From Crambe crambe (lineage: Eukaryota > Porifera > Demospongiae > Poecilosclerida > Crambeidae), in contig OZ004596.1 in NCBI GenBank assembly GCA_963924555.1, positions 2,418,001-2,482,000 of the forward strand: a stretch of DNA of 64,000 nt. Reading direction: 5' to 3'. This document shows positions 14,216 through 26,453 of this stretch, one piece after another (positions within the stretch are counted from its first letter, which is position 1; every line of letters starts with the position of its first letter). The position numbers and the translations under genes were made by a program. The notes below the pieces were generated by a model that was not told the origin of the DNA, searched no databases, and saw only the letters and a list, made by a program, of their open reading frames with translations.

Positions 14216-14951
14216 AAGAATTAGAGAGTCAAAAATGCCTTTATTCTCTCACGTTTGTAGGTTTTAGATCTGTAAAGAGAACATAGCTACGTATTGTCCT
14301 TTCTTCAGACACAGTTGGACATGGCTGATAAACTGGTAGACGGCTGGCTAGCTAGCTAGCTAGCTAAATCTTCATTTGCTAATTTAAGTGATACAACACA
14401 AGTTTAGTATTTAACTATAGCTATGAGAATGTATGCCTCTGCATGAACAAACAACAAATCATGACTTTGAACACATGGTCCGTCATGACCCAAGAACTCA
14501 AGACTAGGGGATTGGATCACCTCCAACATTCATATATATTGTTCTACCAGAGCTAGCTAAGTCTTGTAGATAGCTAGTAATAAAATCTCCTGTGGTAATA
14601 AAATCTCCCAGGATATTTTGTCTCTTACTTATCAAGCTCTATACTATATTAGCTAGTTGTAGCTATATGTGACTAGCTATATCGCTCACTTGAGCTATGT
14701 TATAGCAGTATATATATAAAGAACTATACATGTTGTTCTGTAGCATCTAGCTATCCTTTGAAGTATGAGTGATATATACAATAACATATATTATGCACCC
14801 AACTATATTAAAGGTGAATAGCTAACAAGCTTGAGATTTTGATGCACCTATAAATAGCATTGCTCTTTCTCTCATTTTATCTATAGAAAAAACTAGTGAA
14901 AAAATATCCCATTAAAGATTTATCACCAAGACAGAAACGACCTAGGAGATG
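14216..14951. other. No gene recognised
   Basis: AT-rich spacer between the reductase fragment and a direct repeat, with AGCTAGCT runs (14343-14366) and several ACAAAATATCC-like words. I see no open frame with family resemblance and no RNA gene. Confidence 0.5.
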
Positions 14952-15167
14952 TTTTATTGCTAGGAAAGCTATTTGTTGGTGACCGATTGTGTTTGTATAA
15001 TCAGATATAGCTATGCCACCTCTCCGATGGGTACTTTATATGCAGCGACAATATATCCTGGCGGCGACGAAATATCCTAGGAGATTATGTCGCTCGCGAC
15101 AGAATTTCCTAGGATATTTTGTCGCCGCGACAGAATCTCCCAGCGACAAAATAAACTGTGACACCGG
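14952..15167. repeat. Direct repeat, left copy (CCTAGG/GCGAC module)
   Basis: About 216 bp, nearly identical to 16073-16278. Inside, the unit GCGACAAAATATCCTAGG recurs in both orientations, so each copy is itself partly palindromic. Confidence 0.75.
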
Positions 15168-15416
15168 CCCATTTTTTTTGCTACCTTGGACCAGCCAAAA
15201 ATGGCCCCCTGGTCCACAAAATTGGACTGGTGGTCCAATTTTTGCCTAGAACATTTTTTGTGTGACAGACCTGACAGGAAAAAGGGATTCATTCAAACTG
15301 AAAGAGTTTAGTTATTATGTCTAGCTACCTCATCTCTAAGTAGAAATTTTGTATAATAGCTAGCTATAGCTATAGTGAGCAATAATCCTAGAGATTGAGG
15401 AGATTTTGTCACTCCC

Positions 15417-15417
<1 letters not shown>

Positions 15418-15483
<66 letters not shown>
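15418..15483. repeat. TTA microsatellite
   Basis: About 22 uninterrupted ATT/TTA units between the two direct repeat copies. Confidence 0.9.
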
Positions 15484-15842
15484 GATTTACAGCACAAGAT
15501 GACGTTTAAGAAACAACAAAAAAAAAGAAGATGGGGCAATTAGAGCAGGCTGAGGATCCAGACTGGCCTGGAGACCAGGAGAAGATTTTTAAAAAAAACA
15601 ACAACAACAAACAAACAATCAAATAAAAAACAACAACAGAAAAAGATTGGTTAATAGTTACATGTCTTATAATTATGATTGGGTGGCTTGGGATTTGACA
15701 TACAGTTTCGGCAAGGGGAGACAAGATGGAATGTGCAAGTTATTGGCTTCAAAAATTCTCAGAATAACTGATCAAAGGTAATCTTTGAGTTTGGATTTGA
15801 TGGTAGGAGCACCTAAGGTTATATCAATTGGTGGCAGAGAGT

Positions 15843-16066
15843 CCATAATCTAGTCAGCCTGTTGTGATGTGGATCCCAGATACTGGCACCGTAGTCTAGG
15901 ATCGGGACTACTATGGCATAGTAGAGGCAGGTAAGGCAATTGGGTGATGCTGATAGTCTGGCGTAGCGGCGACCCTTACCAACCCAGGAGAGATAGTTGG
16001 ATTCCTAGGTACTTGATGGAGGACACAGTCTCAATAGCTTTCTTTCCAAGGTCTAATTTTAGTTTT
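15843..16066 (-). mobile_element. Non-LTR retrotransposon (LINE) reverse-transcriptase remnant
   Basis: On the minus strand the decayed frames give SSIKYLGIQLS near 16020 and, in another frame, VVPILDYGASIWDPH near 15890. These are the C-terminal blocks of CR1/L2-like LINE reverse transcriptases. Frameshifts separate the pieces. Confidence 0.65.
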
Positions 16067-16072
16067 ATTGCT

Positions 16073-16278
16073 AGGAGAGCAATTTGTTGGTGACCGATTG
16101 TGTTGTATAATCAGATTATAGCTATGCCACCTCTCCGATAGGTACTTTATATGCAGCGACAATATATCCTGGCGGCGACGAAATATCCTAGGAGATTATG
16201 TCGCTCGCGACAGAATTTCCTAGGATATTTTGTCGCCGCGACAGAATCTCCCAGCGACAAAATAAACTGTGACACCGG
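16073..16278. repeat. Direct repeat, right copy
   Basis: Second copy of the 14952-15167 repeat, about 10 bp shorter. An LTR origin seems unlikely; see the rejected list. Confidence 0.75.
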
Positions 16279-17230
16279 TCCAAAATTAGCTCGGAAAAAA
16301 GGGCCAGGGGGCCATTTTTTGCTGCCAAAATTGGTCCACAAGGCAGCAAAAAATGAGCCAGCCGACGGGTAACATAAACTGCCAATTATCGGCACGGTTA
16401 ATATTTCTATCAATATCCATGTAACATCATAGCTACCACTATGATCTTTTGTGTTAGCAACTACACGCTAGAACTGTGCATGCAGTGAAAATTAATGCCG
16501 ACTGCAGGGTTTTCACTGGCTGTTAAGGTAGGCGGGGTAACTCCAGACGAACTTTCAATTGGGAAGGATAACTTTGGAAAGGAAGCAGCTATGATCGAGC
16601 AGCAAAGTTCAAAAAGAAGCTGAACTCTCCATCTATCAAGGCCCAGAAAGTTATAGGCTTACCAATTTGTGGGATTAGAACAGGACTCACATAAATTTAG
16701 AAGTCAAGTGTTTGGTACCTTTTAGTAGTATAATAGTTTGTCTATCGGATGATATATGCTATATTGATTCATAGCTGTTCGTTTTCCTTTAATGCATGCA
16801 GTGTTCAACTACTGGTTAAATTATTATTATTATTACATTTCTATTATTTATTTGCATTATCATATTTTATTATCCACTCCATGAGCTCTCTGCACAAGAA
16901 CGGGCATCTATAGATGGCTGGAGAGGAAGACTAAACTCTTCATCTTTCAAAACTTGAGCTGAATCTCAATGATCTCTCATAGATTTGTACTATCTAGCTA
17001 GATCTATAAAAGCACAACATGGAAACACTCTACCCCAGCTAATATTAAGCTACTAGACTAATATCCGCTCTGATACTTTTGCAGAACTCATGTATGTGGT
17101 AACTATGCATTCATACGTATCTCGCGCCCGGATAGCACGCGCATCCTGTTCCGTGTCTAATATCTATGCTATGAAGTGATAACAGCTTCAAAAATGAAAA
17201 CTGATATGTAAAAGCTTGAAGTCTCTAGTC
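16279..17230. other. No gene recognised
   Basis: Spacer upstream of intact receptor copy C. It contains a half-site (GTAAGGCAAAGCGGGG-like) of the MITE at 17651 near 16520, and AT-rich sequence. No promoter element can be named with confidence. Confidence 0.4.
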
Positions 17231-18546
17231 ATGTTGGGTTTTGTCTTTGTGGTCAGTATTGCATTGGTCACCACTTCCAGCTTTCCAAGGAGCGATGCTC
17301 GGTGAGTTCATAAGTTATATAGCAGAGTTAATAGCTAGCTAGCTACTAGACTGTCGAGCTGCTTCACCAGACCTACCTGTATTAAATTAGCCAGCCAGCC
17401 TGCCTGCCTGCCTAGATTGTAGCATACAGATCTGAAAATGTGAGCTAATTCAGAGACTAGCTAGACTAGCTAAGCTACATAGCTAGCTAGGAAGCAGTCC
17501 CAATGATACTAGGGGTCTGGCTTGCGAGACTACAATGACACCTTGTCCAACTTGCTAGATGAATGGGAGTTGCAGTGATCATAGCTAGCACCTGTACATT
17601 CAGGTGCAGAGTGACAAAAATTAATGCAGTGGTCAGGTATTATTGCGACTGTAAGGCAAAGCGGGGCTATTCCGAACGGTGGGGCTATTCCGTAGGGTCA
17701 AATATTTTCAAAACTCCTCGAGCTTATGAGGTCTAATTTGAAAGGTATATTCTACTATTATAGTAGATTATATCCTACAACATTGAGCTCAGAAGCTTCA
17801 GTAGTTTCAGAAATATTTGAACAATACGGAATTACCCGCCGTTCGAAATAGCCCCTCTTTACCTTACATGTGCATCTGGGGCATCCCAGGGCTAGGGCTT
17901 CCCCCAGAGTGAAAAAGTGAAACCTGACCAACCTGACAGGTTGCTCTGCCACTGATATTATTCCAAGCAAATCTTAAAAACGTAGCTAGAAGGGGACAAA
18001 AGATGGCCCCTCCCTTCTTGTCTGTGCAGGTGTTAGTGAGATGATCATAATTATGATTTTTGCAGTGAGTGTGCAATGCAGACATACAGAAGGGTCTCAC
18101 AAGCCAGCTATGGAATGGCCAGTTCATCATATTCAACAAGTTGTGGTTTCTGGAGATGGAGCAGATGCAGAAGGTAACCCATGAGGGCCCCCCAGTGTGC
18201 AACAAACTCCTGATATTATCTTCACCTCTCTTCCCTCCTTCCTTCTTCCCCTTCCCACCCCCCTCCCTTCTCTCCCTACTGCTCCCCCTCACTCTTCCCT
18301 GCTCCCCTCCCTCCTGCTCTCCCTCCTACTCCCCCTCCCTCCTGCTCCGCCCTCCCTCCTGCTCCCCCTTCCCTCCTGCTCCTTCCCACATCTCCTTCCT
18401 TTATGTTATAGGACTAGGTACATGCGGATCTCATTTCGAGCATACCAACAACAGATAGCTGGAACACAGACAGAATGTTGTGATGGATACAGAATGTCAG
18501 GCTCCACATGTATACGTAAGATTTCTATAATAAATAAATACAAATG

Positions 18547-18582
<36 letters not shown>

Positions 18583-21500
18583 ATGGGGGGAGGGGGGTGA
18601 GAGAATGTATAGTGCCAGTTCTTGTGGAATGCACTACTGCATTATGACACATCATAGATTTTGATCAACACTCATTAGTAGGATCACGTGAACTTAAAAT
18701 TGAGAAAAAGATAGCATACAAATCATGAATGCCACTCCCTTCAAGAGCCACCAGGTGAGTGTCTCAAGTCAGCCATTTAACTATGATGATATGGTATCTA
18801 CATTGACTTAATATCGTTAATCAGCCTCGCAGTTGGCTATGCCAGACTAGCTACTTTTCCACACACAATGATAATTATATAAGTGATTTTTTGCATCACT
18901 GTTAAGGGGGCTCCGACATCCCACCCACGCGCTTGTTTTGCAGGTTGCTAGGGACTGATATACTACTGACACTTGTAGAGATAAGCTACAAAGACCACAG
19001 TGGAGGACTTATCTACGGTCGCTGATCTCCCAAGAACTAGGAAAAATGGGGCAGTTACCGAGAGGCTAGCACCGCTTGAAGCTAAAAAGACTAAAATTAA
19101 TACTTCTTTTGTGCTAAACTTGCAGTGTTGAAAATAGTTTCACATCCTTGCTTATAAGACAACTACGGATCGAATTGTCTCTATATAACCTAGCTTCCTA
19201 GATACACGAATTTCTATGAACTGCTGAAAGCGCTGATAACTTCAGTTTTTGAAGATTTCCTAATCCCATTTGTAGCTGTCTACCCCAGACCATGAGGAAA
19301 CAACATGCCAAGTATGGCCTCTTCTGGATTTACGGGCATCTGCAAGTATACCGATACACAGCCCCACCCCTGCCCCACCCACTATATAGATAGCCTACAT
19401 TATTTTTCTTCAGGAGTGCTACCTATACTAGCTATTATAGCTACATGCAATTGAATAAATTATTTACTATTATTACTTTTCCTGCTTGTATGGCTCATGT
19501 ACTACCTGTACAAAGTTACATTCCTAACCTTCTTGTGGTTTTTCAGCTCGTTTTCCACAGTAATTATTTTTCCTGTTATTAGTGCTTATACTTACTTGCA
19601 TGTGTGTGTGTGTGTCATGTCGGAGCCCCCTTAATTGCCAATTTTCACACATTCACCAAGGAAACCACACCCATTTGTTACCACCCTATCATTATACTTC
19701 ATGGCTAACTTACAATTTGGCAATATTATAGCAATATGCGATGGAAGTTGTGTGCCTCCCCACTATTGCAGAGAACCTAATGACTGTCAGTGCATTGATT
19801 CACGCTATTCAGGACCAAATTGTGACACTCGTAAGATATAACTCGGCTATGTATAGCTATGGTCATAATATAATGGGTATTATTCACACACTGGTACATC
19901 ATGCAGCTGTGTGTTCCAGTTGCCCAAGTCCTCGTGTTTGTCTTGCTCCCGAGACCTGTCAGTGCCTTCCTGGCTATACTGGAGCCAACTGCAATGAAGG
20001 TATGACTACTGACTTTGCTACTTTGCCAATCATAAGTAATAGAATTAAATATACTCATTCTCTTCACCAGTACTAGGGCAATGTGCAGCATTTGAGTCAC
20101 AGCCAGCAAGCAAGCATTTCTAGCTATAGGCTTTTAGAGCTGATATTCACTTCAAATTTTGCTATTGAGTTATGTAAGTGGGAGGCCAAAGCACTTAACT
20201 GCACCTAGAAACTAATTGTGGCCACCACAATGGGTAACCTCGTACCCAGGCTCTAAAATTATGCGGAGGCAGGAAATAGAGCCTGGTACCCACTGTTTGT
20301 GCATGCGCCAAAAATTTCATGCAAAATTCCCACCTATTACAACTTTATGACGATGTGTGATATCACAGCATGTAACTACATATATGAGCATGCACTATTG
20401 CAATGAAATTCTCTGGAGAAGAGAAGACAAGACTGGCACTTCTAAAACTATTCATAGTGGTAAGAATTTCTTTATCCATAAGCCGCTCTCCCTTAAATCC
20501 AGAGGAGATGATCACAGCCTCAGCTCTGCACTATTCCCCAACAAACAAACGAACGGTGAGAATTGCTTGCTGCTGCTCCTTCTGTATGACTCCTTGTCTT
20601 GAGTATATGTTTACACAGACTTGGTTGTAGTGTGGTGTATCCTTTTTAGTGCAAACAAGTCACAAGTAATTTCCTTTCTTTAGCTTGTAATTGATACATT
20701 CATATCGTCTTTAGACAAGTGGAAGTTATTGTAGGATGAGGAAGGCACATATCATTACATGCATCAACTTTGTATTCTGCAGTATTTAAAAATTTGTTGT
20801 GACCAACTTCTTTAACTTGCTGTAGACATTGTAATCTGCAGTATTTTTTGTTAAGACTTTTTTTTTTTTAACTTGCTGTAGACATTAATGAATGTGAGAG
20901 CAGTGGCAGTCTTGTGTGTGAACAAGTATGCACAAATTCCAGAGGCTCCTATGAATGTTCTTGTCAAGATGGTTTCACATTGGGGAATGACATAAGAAGA
21001 TGTGTCGGTAAGTTACTTACCAGAAATTTCCAAAAATTATTATGCTTCTTCCATTTTCAACAGGATAATCCCTCGCTATAATTATTACATAACATTTAGG
21101 AGTTATGTAATAGTATCTAGGAAAAGTGACCACTTGTTAAAAGTCACTGAGGTCTGTAGGTTTTCAACCCTGCAAGCAATATTCCTTTCAAATCAAATTC
21201 CTAGAGGAAACTTCAACCATGAATACCTCTGGTTCCAGACTTATTTTTGTTCCAAGTGTCCCCTTTCCCCCGAGACTTAGTATTATCACTATGAAAAATA
21301 GGGGATATCCTACTAGTCTGAAACCTGAAGAAAACTTGATAAGGAAATTCATAGGATACACAAGGGCAGAAGTAACATCAATAATAATAGTAATTGAGTG
21401 TTTCAAATCACTATACAGGCACAGTTAATGCTTCTCTTGCTACCATAAATTCCTCTGCGCTACTGGTAGAATGGAGTCACCCTGAGTGGGACAGGGAGAA

Positions 21501-22703
21501 CCTCACAGTTGCCTACAACATCACTTGTTCCAATGACATATTTGGAGTCAACAGTAGTGCATTACTGAATGACACTGCACCTGGCCAGAATGTGCAGCTG
21601 AGTCTCAACCTGAATACTGAGGGAGAATACAAGTGTTGCGTAATTGTTATCACATCAAATGGGAATGGACTGCCATCTTGCATAAATGGCAGCACTACCT
21701 TGACAATTTCATGTAATTCATAACTAACTATAACTTAATCTCAAGTAGCTAGTATGCTAGAGAATTAACCTTTCAATATGATCAATTTCAGCTGAGGATA
21801 AATCCCAAAGGGGTAACCGAAGTACTGAAACACCACTTCCTATATTAGAGACCGATGAATTCAAGATTGGAGTAGGAGCAGCTGGAGGATGTCTTGCTTT
21901 GCTTATCTTCATTGCTATGCTACTTTTATGCTGTTGCAGATTTTGCCACAAAAAGAAAACCTCAGCTCAAGAAGCATATTGGTATAGCTAATTAGCTCAA
22001 GGTGTAGCTATACATCAGTATCTAGGTGAAGATTGCAAGTGGAAATAGTAATTATAGCCTTAACTAAAACTAGCTTAGCTATAAGCATGGTTTGAACCAT
22101 AGGAGGCAGAAGGTGGGGGCTGGAGGGGCTAGAGCCCCCCCCCCCCCCCCCCCCCCCCCCCCAGTATTCAGAAGGTGGGGGCTGAGCCCCTCAAAAATGA
22201 CATCATGTTCTTAACAAGTGTAGCTGAAATAATTTGCTTTTTTTTGTTGTTTTTTTGTTCGTATTTTATCCAAAATTTTTCCTGGGGGAGCATGCCCCCA
22301 GACCCCCCTTGATGGCATGCTTTGCGTGCTAGTGTAGTCACATTTTTATTACACTCAGCCCCCCCCCCCCAAAATAGATGACCTTCCTCCCCCTATGGTT
22401 TGAACAGTTTCTATTTCATGCATGTTTTAGTTACTCCATCATGAAAAATGGCTACTTTTATACAGTGTAAACAAGGATGATCCTAAAGGAATGAATAATA
22501 ATGTTTATGCAAGTGAGGAACTTCAGCAAAGCAGCCATGATTACGAGGTACCATTTCAAAGTGATCGCTTTAATAGTAAGAAGAACCCTGACATGAAAAA
22601 TGATTCAGAAGATCCTATCTATTGTGAACCTTACCAAGGGAAGTTGGGTGATGACATCATGATGAGCCAATGCTATGCATACAAACACACTTCAGCTAAC
22701 TAA
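17231..22703 (+). CDS. Receptor copy C: EMI-EGF-EGF-cbEGF-FN3-TM, YxxP tail
   Basis: Nine exons join in frame to 440 residues: 17231-17301, 18066-18173, 18412-18515, 19732-19830, 19907-19999, 20882-21007, 21419-21712, 21792-21981, 22466-22703. The signal peptide is MLGFVFVVSIALVTT. The EMI-like pair has CGFWRWSRC and ECCDGY. The EGF pair is CDGSCVPPHYC... and CSSCPSPRVC.... The cbEGF ([17 protein letters not shown]) is of a different type from copies A and E. The FN3-like domain and the helix GCLALLIFIAMLLLCCCRFC follow. The tail carries VYASEEL, DYEVP, DPIYCEPY and CYAY and ends TSAN. YEVP and YCEP are possible SH2-adaptor (Crk/Nck type) sites; no ITAM is present. Introns carry a MITE, a TTAA-flanked element and a TTTGAA-flanked element. 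A surface recognition or engulfment receptor is the best guess from architecture. Confidence 0.85.
17651..17877. mobile_element. MITE in intron 1 of copy C
   Basis: Terminal inverted repeats of about 40 bp (GTAAGGCAAAGCGGGGCTAT at the left, its near-complement ending ACCTTAC at 17877), no coding frame. Related half-sites occur near 6320, 8515 and 16520. Confidence 0.7.
18549..18581. repeat. GT microsatellite
   Basis: About 16 GT units in intron 3 of copy C. Confidence 0.9.
18906..19630. mobile_element. Non-autonomous DNA transposon with TTAA target duplication
   Basis: Perfect 14-bp terminal inverted repeats (GGGGGCTCCGACAT) directly flanked on both sides by TTAA (18902-18905 and 19631-19634). 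TTAA duplications are made by piggyBac and Kolobok transposases; the G-rich tips favour Kolobok. The 725-bp interior has no transposase frame. Confidence 0.8.
20241..20291. repeat. Short hairpin GTACCCAGGCTCTA
   Basis: 15-bp arms (20241-20255 and 20277-20291) around a 21-bp loop, in intron 5 of copy C. Confidence 0.6.
22097..22398. mobile_element. Element with TTTGAA duplication in the last intron of copy C
   Basis: Ends CCATAGG... and ...CCTATGG with a GGAGGAAGGT-type inverted continuation, flanked by TTTGAA (22091-22096, 22399-22404). It contains a long poly-C run and GGGGGAGCATGCCCCC palindromes. The same insertion sits at the same place in copy E. Confidence 0.7.
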
Positions 22704-22707
22704 TAAA
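22702..22707 (+). promoter_or_regulatory. Polyadenylation signal AATAAA overlapping the stop of copy C
   Basis: The stop codon TAA (22701-22703) and AATAAA overlap. The same arrangement occurs in copy E. Use as a real signal is inferred. Confidence 0.45.
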
Positions 22708-23212
22708 ACAAAACTGTTTACCAAGTCATGTGATGCAATAATTGAAGCCTAATATACTTTTTAATATGTAATTTTTTTGCCCACCATCTATTTGCAATTC
22801 CCTATTATGTTCAAAAAATTTTATGCTTGAGCAAAAACCCAAAAAATTTTATAGTCAGCGGCAGTAGTGTTGGAGTAGGAGTGAATGCCTAACTTTATAA
22901 GGATTGGTATTGTTAGCAAATAGCTAATGCAATTATATTGGATTTTATCTTCATTGTGTGTATTGCATTGGTCACCACTTGCAACTTTCAAAGGAGTGAT
23001 GCTCGGTGAGTTCATAAGCAGTGTTGGTAGCTAGCTAGCTATGTAATCACATGACAGGCTGCATGCTTTACCAAACCTGTAGCTAGCACAAACCAGTCTA
23101 GATCTGTAGTAATGATTTGACTCGGAATGAGACTAGTTATAGGCTAGGAGGCAGCCACAGCAGCACCTTTTATTAAGTTCTATATAGCTAGACAAGTAGA
23201 GAGTTGCAGTTT

Positions 23213-24535
23213 GGGTGTCTTGATTCGGTGGAATGGACTAGTGGAATGGAATAATGGGATGGAATAGTGGAATGGAATACTGGAATGGTGGAATGCTTCA
23301 GAGGGCATACCTTATCAAGATCATCCGGTACATTATTCAGCTTTGGTGTCTAGATTCAGTGGATTGATGGAATGGATCATCTGTTACTAGCTACTATGGA
23401 TTTTTGCTGAGTAACATATCTACATATCACTTGAAGGTAGCTAGTAGGCCCATGGAACAGTGGAATGGAACACAAGAGGAGACGTGATCATGCTGATTAC
23501 CTGTTACTACTACTATGGATGTTTGCTGAGTAACATATCTACATATCACTTAAAGGTAGCTAGTATACTGGACTAGAATACTACCAATACAATTGATCTA
23601 TAGTAACTAGCTGCAGTTAACCTCTTCAATGCTAACGAACATGCCTGTACCAATAAATTGCTCCTCAAATCATGTATGATATATTGTTATTACTGAAACC
23701 TAGTATAGAACTTGTACGATCATGCAGCTCTTGAGTATTGTGTCTGTGATGTTATGCTGAATTCCACATCCACATTCCATATAAACTATAATTCTCAGAT
23801 ATTTCTCAATGCTTCTAGATATATACTCAAAAAATGATGCCAGCATTATTTATTCAGGCCTACTAGCTACCTTCAAGTGATATGTAGATATGTATTTTCA
23901 TTACTCAGTAAACATCCTCAGGGAACTATAGTAGTAACAGGTGATCAACGTGATCACGTCTCCTCCTGCGAAAATATTTTTCATGGTTATGTTTAACACA
24001 AAGCTGCTATATCCACCTTTAACTGCATCACACCGATGCATGTTATAGATTCCTGCATCTGAATTGGTACAATTGTTGCTAGCAATCACAGATTTAATAC
24101 CCATGCAATACAGAACATGGAAGCCAACTGTCAATGACGATAGGAGAGTCAGCATTACCAGTTAAAGCTATGATCAGCCCATAGATATACCATGATTAAC
24201 CTAACTGTTATAAAAAAAAACCAAACTTCACACAACAACCAAATGCCACGTGCTTAAATTTTCTTCTTCTTCTCTTCCTCCCATGCGTGGTATTTTACCT
24301 TTTTTGATCCGCCTGCGAAGTGCATGCATGTACATGCCAGGGAACGGGGTTAGGCAGTCAGCACATGCAAATCGAGCAAGTCTATTGAAGTCTGTCACTG
24401 TTAGTGTACATCCAAAGTTGAACATGCTGGACGATCATGATGAAATAAGCCTTTAAGTTTTAGAGCATTCCACCATTCCAGTATTCCATTCCACTATTCT
24501 ATTCCACTAGTCCATTCCACCGAATCAAGATACCC
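23213..24535. mobile_element. Foldback element with GGAAT-repeat arms
   Basis: Both ends are complementary (GGGTGTCTTGATTCGGTGGA at the left; right end ...TCCACCGAATCAAGATACCC) and continue into tandem TGGAATGGAATAG-like units for about 70 bp. The 7-bp TTGCAGT flanks both sides (23204-23210, 24536-24542). Decayed copy B shows the empty site near 9505. Further inverted copies (CTACATATCACTT...AGGTAGCTAGTA) lie inside. No transposase frame. Confidence 0.75.
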
Positions 24536-25479
24536 TTGCAGTCTTGAGGGTGTCCACAAATAGCTAGGGTGTGATTCCATGATAACTGCAAGGTAGTTAT
24601 CCTGTCAAGTTAGATGTCTTACACTGGGCCTTTTCCTTATATCACTAGCTACATCTATCTGACAAGAAATGAAATGTGATGACTGCTATGGTTGACTGGT
24701 GTCTGTCACATTTTGTATTTGTAGCTATTTCAGCAAAATATAAAAATGCAGTGTTTCCATTGTAGTTGTGCAGTAGTGTGCTGGCTTGCTAAGCATGAAG
24801 ATTCAGCCCAACTTTTAACCAATTTTTAACTGTGATGTATTACCATGACATAATGTACTGACAAGATGCTCTGAGTGCATGTGTGTACATTATACCTGTA
24901 GTTGTCGCAAAAGCTATAGCAAGGTAAGTAGAAGCATGTGCGTACGTTGTACCTATCATCGCAAGTGATCTTAGAATGTACTCACTCAGGCTCTCCCCTG
25001 TTATTAGTGAGATGATTATAATTATGATTTTTGCAATGAGTGTACATACAGAATGGTCTCACAAGCCAGCTATGGAATGGCCAGCTTAACATATACAACA
25101 GGTTGTGGTACATTCAGATGGAGTAGATGCAGAAGGTAACTATGAAATTTTCCAGAAAAAAATGATTATTGAAAATTTAGGGCCCCACTTTATTTCCACC
25201 TCTCCCTTCTCCACTTTCTGCTCTCCCTCCTTCCGCCTTATTTCCATATATTTCCATCCCAGTTCCATCTTACTTCCATTCACATGCGCAAATAATGGCA
25301 TTCAAATGAATGCACACCAACACGTGTGTGCACATGTTGTGCATTCTGCTGATACATGTTCCATGAGGAGAGGGGACAGGGGAAGAACTATGTCTGCTCC
25401 TTTGCACTGCCATTGTGGAGGTGAAGAATGGAATCTGAGGTCTCAAACTCCAGGAGTTAGGTGGCTGTACTACCATGCA

Positions 25480-25625
25480 GGCTGGCACTCCTGCTTTTCA
25501 ATTACCAGAGCAGCTGGAGGAGGGCTAGGGGTCAGCACTGATGTATATGCACTTGCATGCATCATAGTGGAAGTGTTTGGAGAAAGGCCAGTGTGGGAGG
25601 CCCATACCATTATTTTTAAAGGTTG
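25480..25625 (+). pseudogene. Protein kinase domain fragment
   Basis: The block STDVYALACIIVEVFGERPVWE (25531-25600) reads as kinase subdomain IX (the conserved Asp, the YALA helix, then W/E). No subdomains I-VII are nearby, and the frame degenerates on both sides. It is a captured or relic piece within decayed copy D. Confidence 0.5.
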
Positions 25626-26453
25626 CTGGTGGCTCATTCCCTCAGACCAACCACCTTCCTAACATCATCACTATCATCAGTTGTTCCTGTCACTATCCAA
25701 CCATCTACAGGTTCCATATTAATTTCAACTTATCATTACTCATGTTTAAATCGCGCATTTCAACTGAAAACTAAATATTTTTTTTATGTGGTGAATCAAA
25801 TCAAAATACAGCAATAAGCATTTGTTGGGAGTGACTGGTAGTTGAAGGTTTTCTTCTTCTATCAGTATTTCTGCAAGAGTTAAAAATTCTGGACTGTTGA
25901 AAGGTGGTTTCTGACATGTATACTGCAAATATCACACTCGTGGGAATAATCTTCAAAAAGGGTGTATATAAAACAGTGTACGCCTGGCTTGTGGCACACA
26001 TACCTCTTTCTTCAGACAAATTATACATATTGGGTATTCCATTAGCATACTCTGATATGATTTCTGTTCCATTCTGTCGAGATCAGCTTGTATGACATTC
26101 ATAAAGGAGAATTTTAAGCAATCCCTAATATATATGTTTATTAAGTTTCATAGCTAATGCAACTACAGTACAATAATATACCTGTGGACAATGTCTGTGT
26201 CATCATAGAATCCATTTTCTCGCATAATCTACAATATAAAGACATATATTATTTTCTTACCTTAAAGAAATCTATCCAGAAATCATTACACCACTGGTAA
26301 ACCATAGATATATTACACGGAACAGGATTGGAACTCGTCACGTGCGCCCATAGGCCTAATATAATTGTAAACGGACAATCCTTGCCATAGCATTTTCGCT
26401 ACAGTTTGCTAGGCCAGGACTGTCCGTGACACATGCGCGGAACTTACCACAAC

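Noticed and set aside
14952..16278. LTR retrotransposon with 210-bp repeats
   Set aside because: The repeats do not start TG and end CA. There is no primer-binding site or polypurine tract, and the interior carries a LINE remnant in the opposite sense.
18069..18547. Long proline/serine/leucine-rich frames
   Set aside because: They are translations of the CT-rich tract in the intron before the second EMI exon of copy C, not genes. The real exon is 18412-18515.
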